From Euperipatoides rowelli (lineage: Eukaryota > Onychophora > Udeonychophora > Euonychophora > Peripatopsidae): a DNA stretch of 10,347 bases. The stretch is taken from assembly GCA_003024985.2 (NCBI GenBank), contig PXIH01S0062057.1. One strand, given 5' to 3'. The notes under the pieces are model-generated. The model did not search any database. It had not been told where the DNA came from and was given only the letters and a program-made list of their open reading frames with translations. Shown one piece after another: positions 7,826 through 10,347 of this stretch. The position numbers were made by a program, and so were the translations under genes. The first letter of the stretch is position 1. Each line of letters opens with the position of its first letter.

Positions 7826-8249
7826 TAATTTTGCTTTTCTGATTTATATTTTATTGCTGTTACTGGTGCTTTAGCTATGAATATTTCTGTTTTGTTTCTT
7901 TTCTTTTACTCTTTCTCATTACAACTTTTTATTTTAAGCACAACAGTTTAAAACTGGCTGCTATAATATATTCTAGTTTAAAAAAAAAGTATCTACTAAA
8001 TCTTAAAAATTTCATTGGTTTTTATTTCATTATCTGATATTTTTTTGTTTGTATAATTCAGTATTTTTAACCACCTTAGATAAAAAAAGTTTATGAAAAC
8101 AAAAACAATAATCTGAAAGGTGATATTAGCATTTTGCTTTCGGTTTAAGTAGGAGCAAGTCATACAGAAACAAAAAATTTCAGTCTCTTCTAGTTATTCT
8201 ATTTGGTTCTACTTGTTTTTACTATGGTAGGCTACTAATGTTATACGTG

Positions 8250-8850
8250 GTTGCGGACAGATTTGAATACCTTGGATCAACCATAGATAGTTATGGCAGC
8301 TGCGAGAATGAAATCAAATCACCAATTTCCAGAACATCTATGATAAAATGGACAGGAATTGGGAAAGATCATATAAAGTATATAGATATTGAATTGAGAT
8401 TACTTGAACCTCTCGTCTTTCTCATTGTCACATATGCTGCTGAATCTTGGGCATTAATTTGATCAATGAAAAATTGATGCTTTTGAAATGTGATGCTATA
8501 GAAGGATGCTACGTTTCTCCTGAAGACGCACCACACCAATAATTCAATGAGAGGAAATTGAGAATATCGGTACGCTAGTCCGCTAGAATTCTGAAACAGG
8601 TCTTGAGATATTTTGATTATGTGACGAGCTAACTAACTTGGAAGGCTGGTTATTGAAGGAACTTTGGAGGCTCTCATTCAAGGAGTGGCTACCCCACCCC
8701 CTTGACACCTTAGAATGATCAGATTACAGGTTACACTGGAAAGAAGTTGCAGTCATGCACTCATCTGGTCAGCAACCGAGACGGAGAAAAATGATGAAGT
8801 CACCATGTCCTTCCGAGGACAGAAGGAACAAAGGAGGACGATGACTAATG
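8250..8850 (+). mobile_element. Non-LTR retrotransposon (LINE) 3' fragment, 5'-truncated and inactivated
   Basis: The first part reads FEYLGSTIDSYGSCENEIKS and, further on, RLLEPLVF and TYAAESWAL, the hallmark end of the reverse transcriptase region of a common invertebrate LINE group (FKYLGS, DGSC, ESWTL-type motifs). Homology continues in other frames: IDAFEM and YRRMLRFS from 8470, LRYFDYVT from 8603, GRLVIEG from 8640, and NDQITGY from 8714 in the C-terminal tail. At least four frame changes and several stops, including TGA at 8491 and 8521, break it. The catalytic core with the FADD-type motif and the endonuclease are absent, so the copy is 5'-truncated, as is usual for LINE insertions, and cannot move. 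It lies in the Piwi intron in the same orientation. The clade cannot be assigned safely, and the 3' end and target-site duplication were not resolved. Confidence 0.85.
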
Positions 8851-9164
8851 TTATATAACGTGTTGCCTGTCTCCAAACAATCATTACTAGAAAATGAAAT
8901 TGTCATTATAGGGAGTTGCCTATATTGACAACAACTGTACTTACTGTATGCATCTTAAGAAAATTATCAAAAATATAGGTGACCTTACTATTAAGGAAAC
9001 TATAGCTTTAGCGAAAATCCAGGTTGAACAGAAAAAAAAATAGAAATAAGAGGACAAATGCTGGGTATTCCTGTGAATTAAATCTAGTGAAAAAGGCTAG
9101 AAAACAAAGTTTTTAACTTCAGTTTCATATAATGTTAACTTATTTTTATCAACTTCATCAGTTT

Positions 9165-9217
9165 GTAATGAGGTCATAATTGTATCTCTAATCAGGAATA
9201 CAACTGTGTCTCATTAC
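9165..9217. repeat. Imperfect inverted repeat forming a long hairpin
   Basis: The left arm at 9165-9185 starts GTAATGAG and ends TTGTAT. The right arm at 9198-9217 starts ATACAA and ends CTCATTAC. The outer 8 bp and inner 6 bp match exactly, with mismatches in between and a 12-base loop. It lies 3' of the LINE fragment and might be the remnant of a small foldback element or a structured intronic RNA. No family is recognised. Confidence 0.55.
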
Positions 9218-10347
9218 AAGATACACACAGCAGAGATTATCAGTTAGCATAGCTACATAAGCTATCAAGGAGCTGTGGAGTTTGCTCCATAGACAAAATA
9301 CAGTATTACTTATCATACTAGCCTACAGCTAGTATTAGCATATCACCATGAGTTCTCCCAACAGACCCCTGTCGTGTTATGAATTTTTAAAAAGGAAGTT
9401 GGCCAGCAACTCTTGCTGAGAAAAACTATGAAAATGATCTCTGATTTCTCTGAAAAAGAGATGTCTCTGAGCCCATGCTGGATCACAGCAAGTAAGTTAA
9501 ATAAAAGAGGGACTAAAATATTTTAAGGGCATTATAAATATTGCTTTAAAAGGATTTAAATTCAATTAATACAACCATAAGAAAAATTAAATAATTACTC
9601 AATAAAATAATTTGAATAATTACAAATTAAATATCTCAAACAAAAGAAAATAGATTTTATTTCATTAATAAAAATTGAAAAGAAGAATAAGAGTAAAACA
9701 AAATAACAAAAGTTGACAACCATATAAGCAGCTGATGGATGAAAATATTCCAAATAATAAATATTGACCCTATTCCACTATAGTAACTGGAAATTACTCA
9801 GTATGCAAATAAAAATTTGATCAAAGAAATATATTAAAAAAAAATTAACATTGCCTTGGGTCATATGTAAACGATTATTATTTAATGACAGAGCAATGTA
9901 TGCTAACATTACAGTATATTAGTTCAAGTAAAGAAATAAGATTTTGTTTTTATTTTTAATAAATACTAGGCATATGCCATTATGAATAGTCTACACTATT
10001 GTATTAGGTGTGTAGTTTTCAAAGAGTGTTGTTTTCCATAGACTACTGTTAAATTGTGAATTACTATAAAAATGTATTAAGAATGAATTTTAATTTTGTT
10101 ACAGTGTATATAATGTGTATATGAATTTAGGTAATTTTTGGGCACAATAATAATTTACTACTGACTTGCATGTCAAGANGTTAATAATAAATGTCACTTT
10201 TGCCATGATACCATTATAAAGAAATTTAAATGTCACAGAAAAATGAATAAGGCATGTTCAGTGGATTGACTTAAGGGGAGACGCGGTGCTGAAAATTGAT
10301 GAAAATGTGTCAAAATGTCTATTTTTTTTTTATTGGATTTTTACATT
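9218..10347. other. AT-rich intronic sequence to the window edge
   Basis: No gene or clear repeat is seen. Between about 9530 and 9720 the sequence is especially rich in A on the plus strand. An ambiguous base (n) is at 10179. A GC-richer word, GGGGAGACGCGGTGCTG, at 10275-10291 stands out near the right edge and could be the beginning of an interspersed repeat that continues beyond the window. Confidence 0.5.

Larger units (their letters stand above)
7590..10347 (+). other. Downstream Piwi intron, right end outside the window
   Basis: No exon with the expected continuation of the N domain and linker was found to the end of the window, so this intron is at least 2.7 kb. It contains the 31-bp tandem repeat (7719-7825), the LINE fragment (8250-8850) and the inverted repeat (9165-9217). 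Beyond 9217 it is mostly AT-rich sequence with nothing I can name. One exon-like stretch, 9362-9488 between CAACAG and GTAAGT, has stops in all three frames and is not coding. Confidence 0.7.

Noticed and set aside
8462-8550. TGA codons read as Trp, suggesting a variant genetic code or mitochondrial insert
   Set aside because: The fragment also has frameshifts and is a nuclear LINE type, so ordinary TGG-to-TGA decay explains it.
8950-9110. Possible second transposon-coding remnant after the LINE fragment
   Set aside because: One frame reads sensibly for about 20 codons before stops at about 9031, but no transposase or reverse transcriptase motif could be named.
9362-9488. Exon-like stretch between CAACAG and GTAAGT, considered as the next Piwi exon
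   Set aside because: All three frames contain stops (TGA or TAA within the first 20 codons), and no Piwi linker or PAZ motif appears.

Overview
The window is AT-rich (about 70% by eye), intron-dominated animal DNA and carries part of one protein-coding gene. Its two supported exons, on the + strand, encode the end of a flexible N-terminal tail and the start of the conserved N domain of a PIWI-subfamily Argonaute protein, the effector of the piRNA pathway. The splice signals are canonical GT-AG, the junction keeps the reading frame, and homology is clear across the second exon. A Piwi gene, long AT-rich introns, a decayed non-LTR retrotransposon and a very frequent TACAGTA/TACTGTA word fit an arthropod. 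I lean towards a crustacean, but that is inference from recalled sequence texture and not proven here.

Layout. Bases 1-104 are a minisatellite built on the 12-bp palindrome GGAACTAGTTCC. Bases 105-4341 are non-coding: A/T tracts, two GC-richer islands (about 1355-1460 and 3355-3630) that look like repeat fragments, an 18-bp perfect palindrome at 2737, and a decayed tRNA-like segment on the minus strand at 4051-4110. Bases 4342-4470 are the first supported Piwi exon; its reading frame stays open upstream to 4223, so a longer exon cannot be excluded. Bases 4471-7390 are a 2,920-bp intron with a GC-richer island at 5532-5662 and a long AT inverted repeat at 5978-6000. Bases 7391-7589 are the second, strongly supported Piwi exon. 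From 7590 to the right edge lies a further intron holding a 31-bp tandem repeat (7719-7825), a 5'-truncated and frame-broken LINE 3' fragment (about 8250-8850) and a hairpin-forming inverted repeat (9165-9217). The next Piwi exon (rest of the N domain, linker, then PAZ) was not found and must lie beyond base 10347.

How it fits together. The mature mRNA joins 4470 to 7391 through a split serine codon (AG|T). The remaining PAZ, MID and PIWI domains are encoded outside the window, as probably is the true start codon. No bacterial-type genes, CRISPR arrays, functional tRNAs or intact mobile elements were seen. The other open frames of 60-100 codons look like chance in AT-rich DNA.
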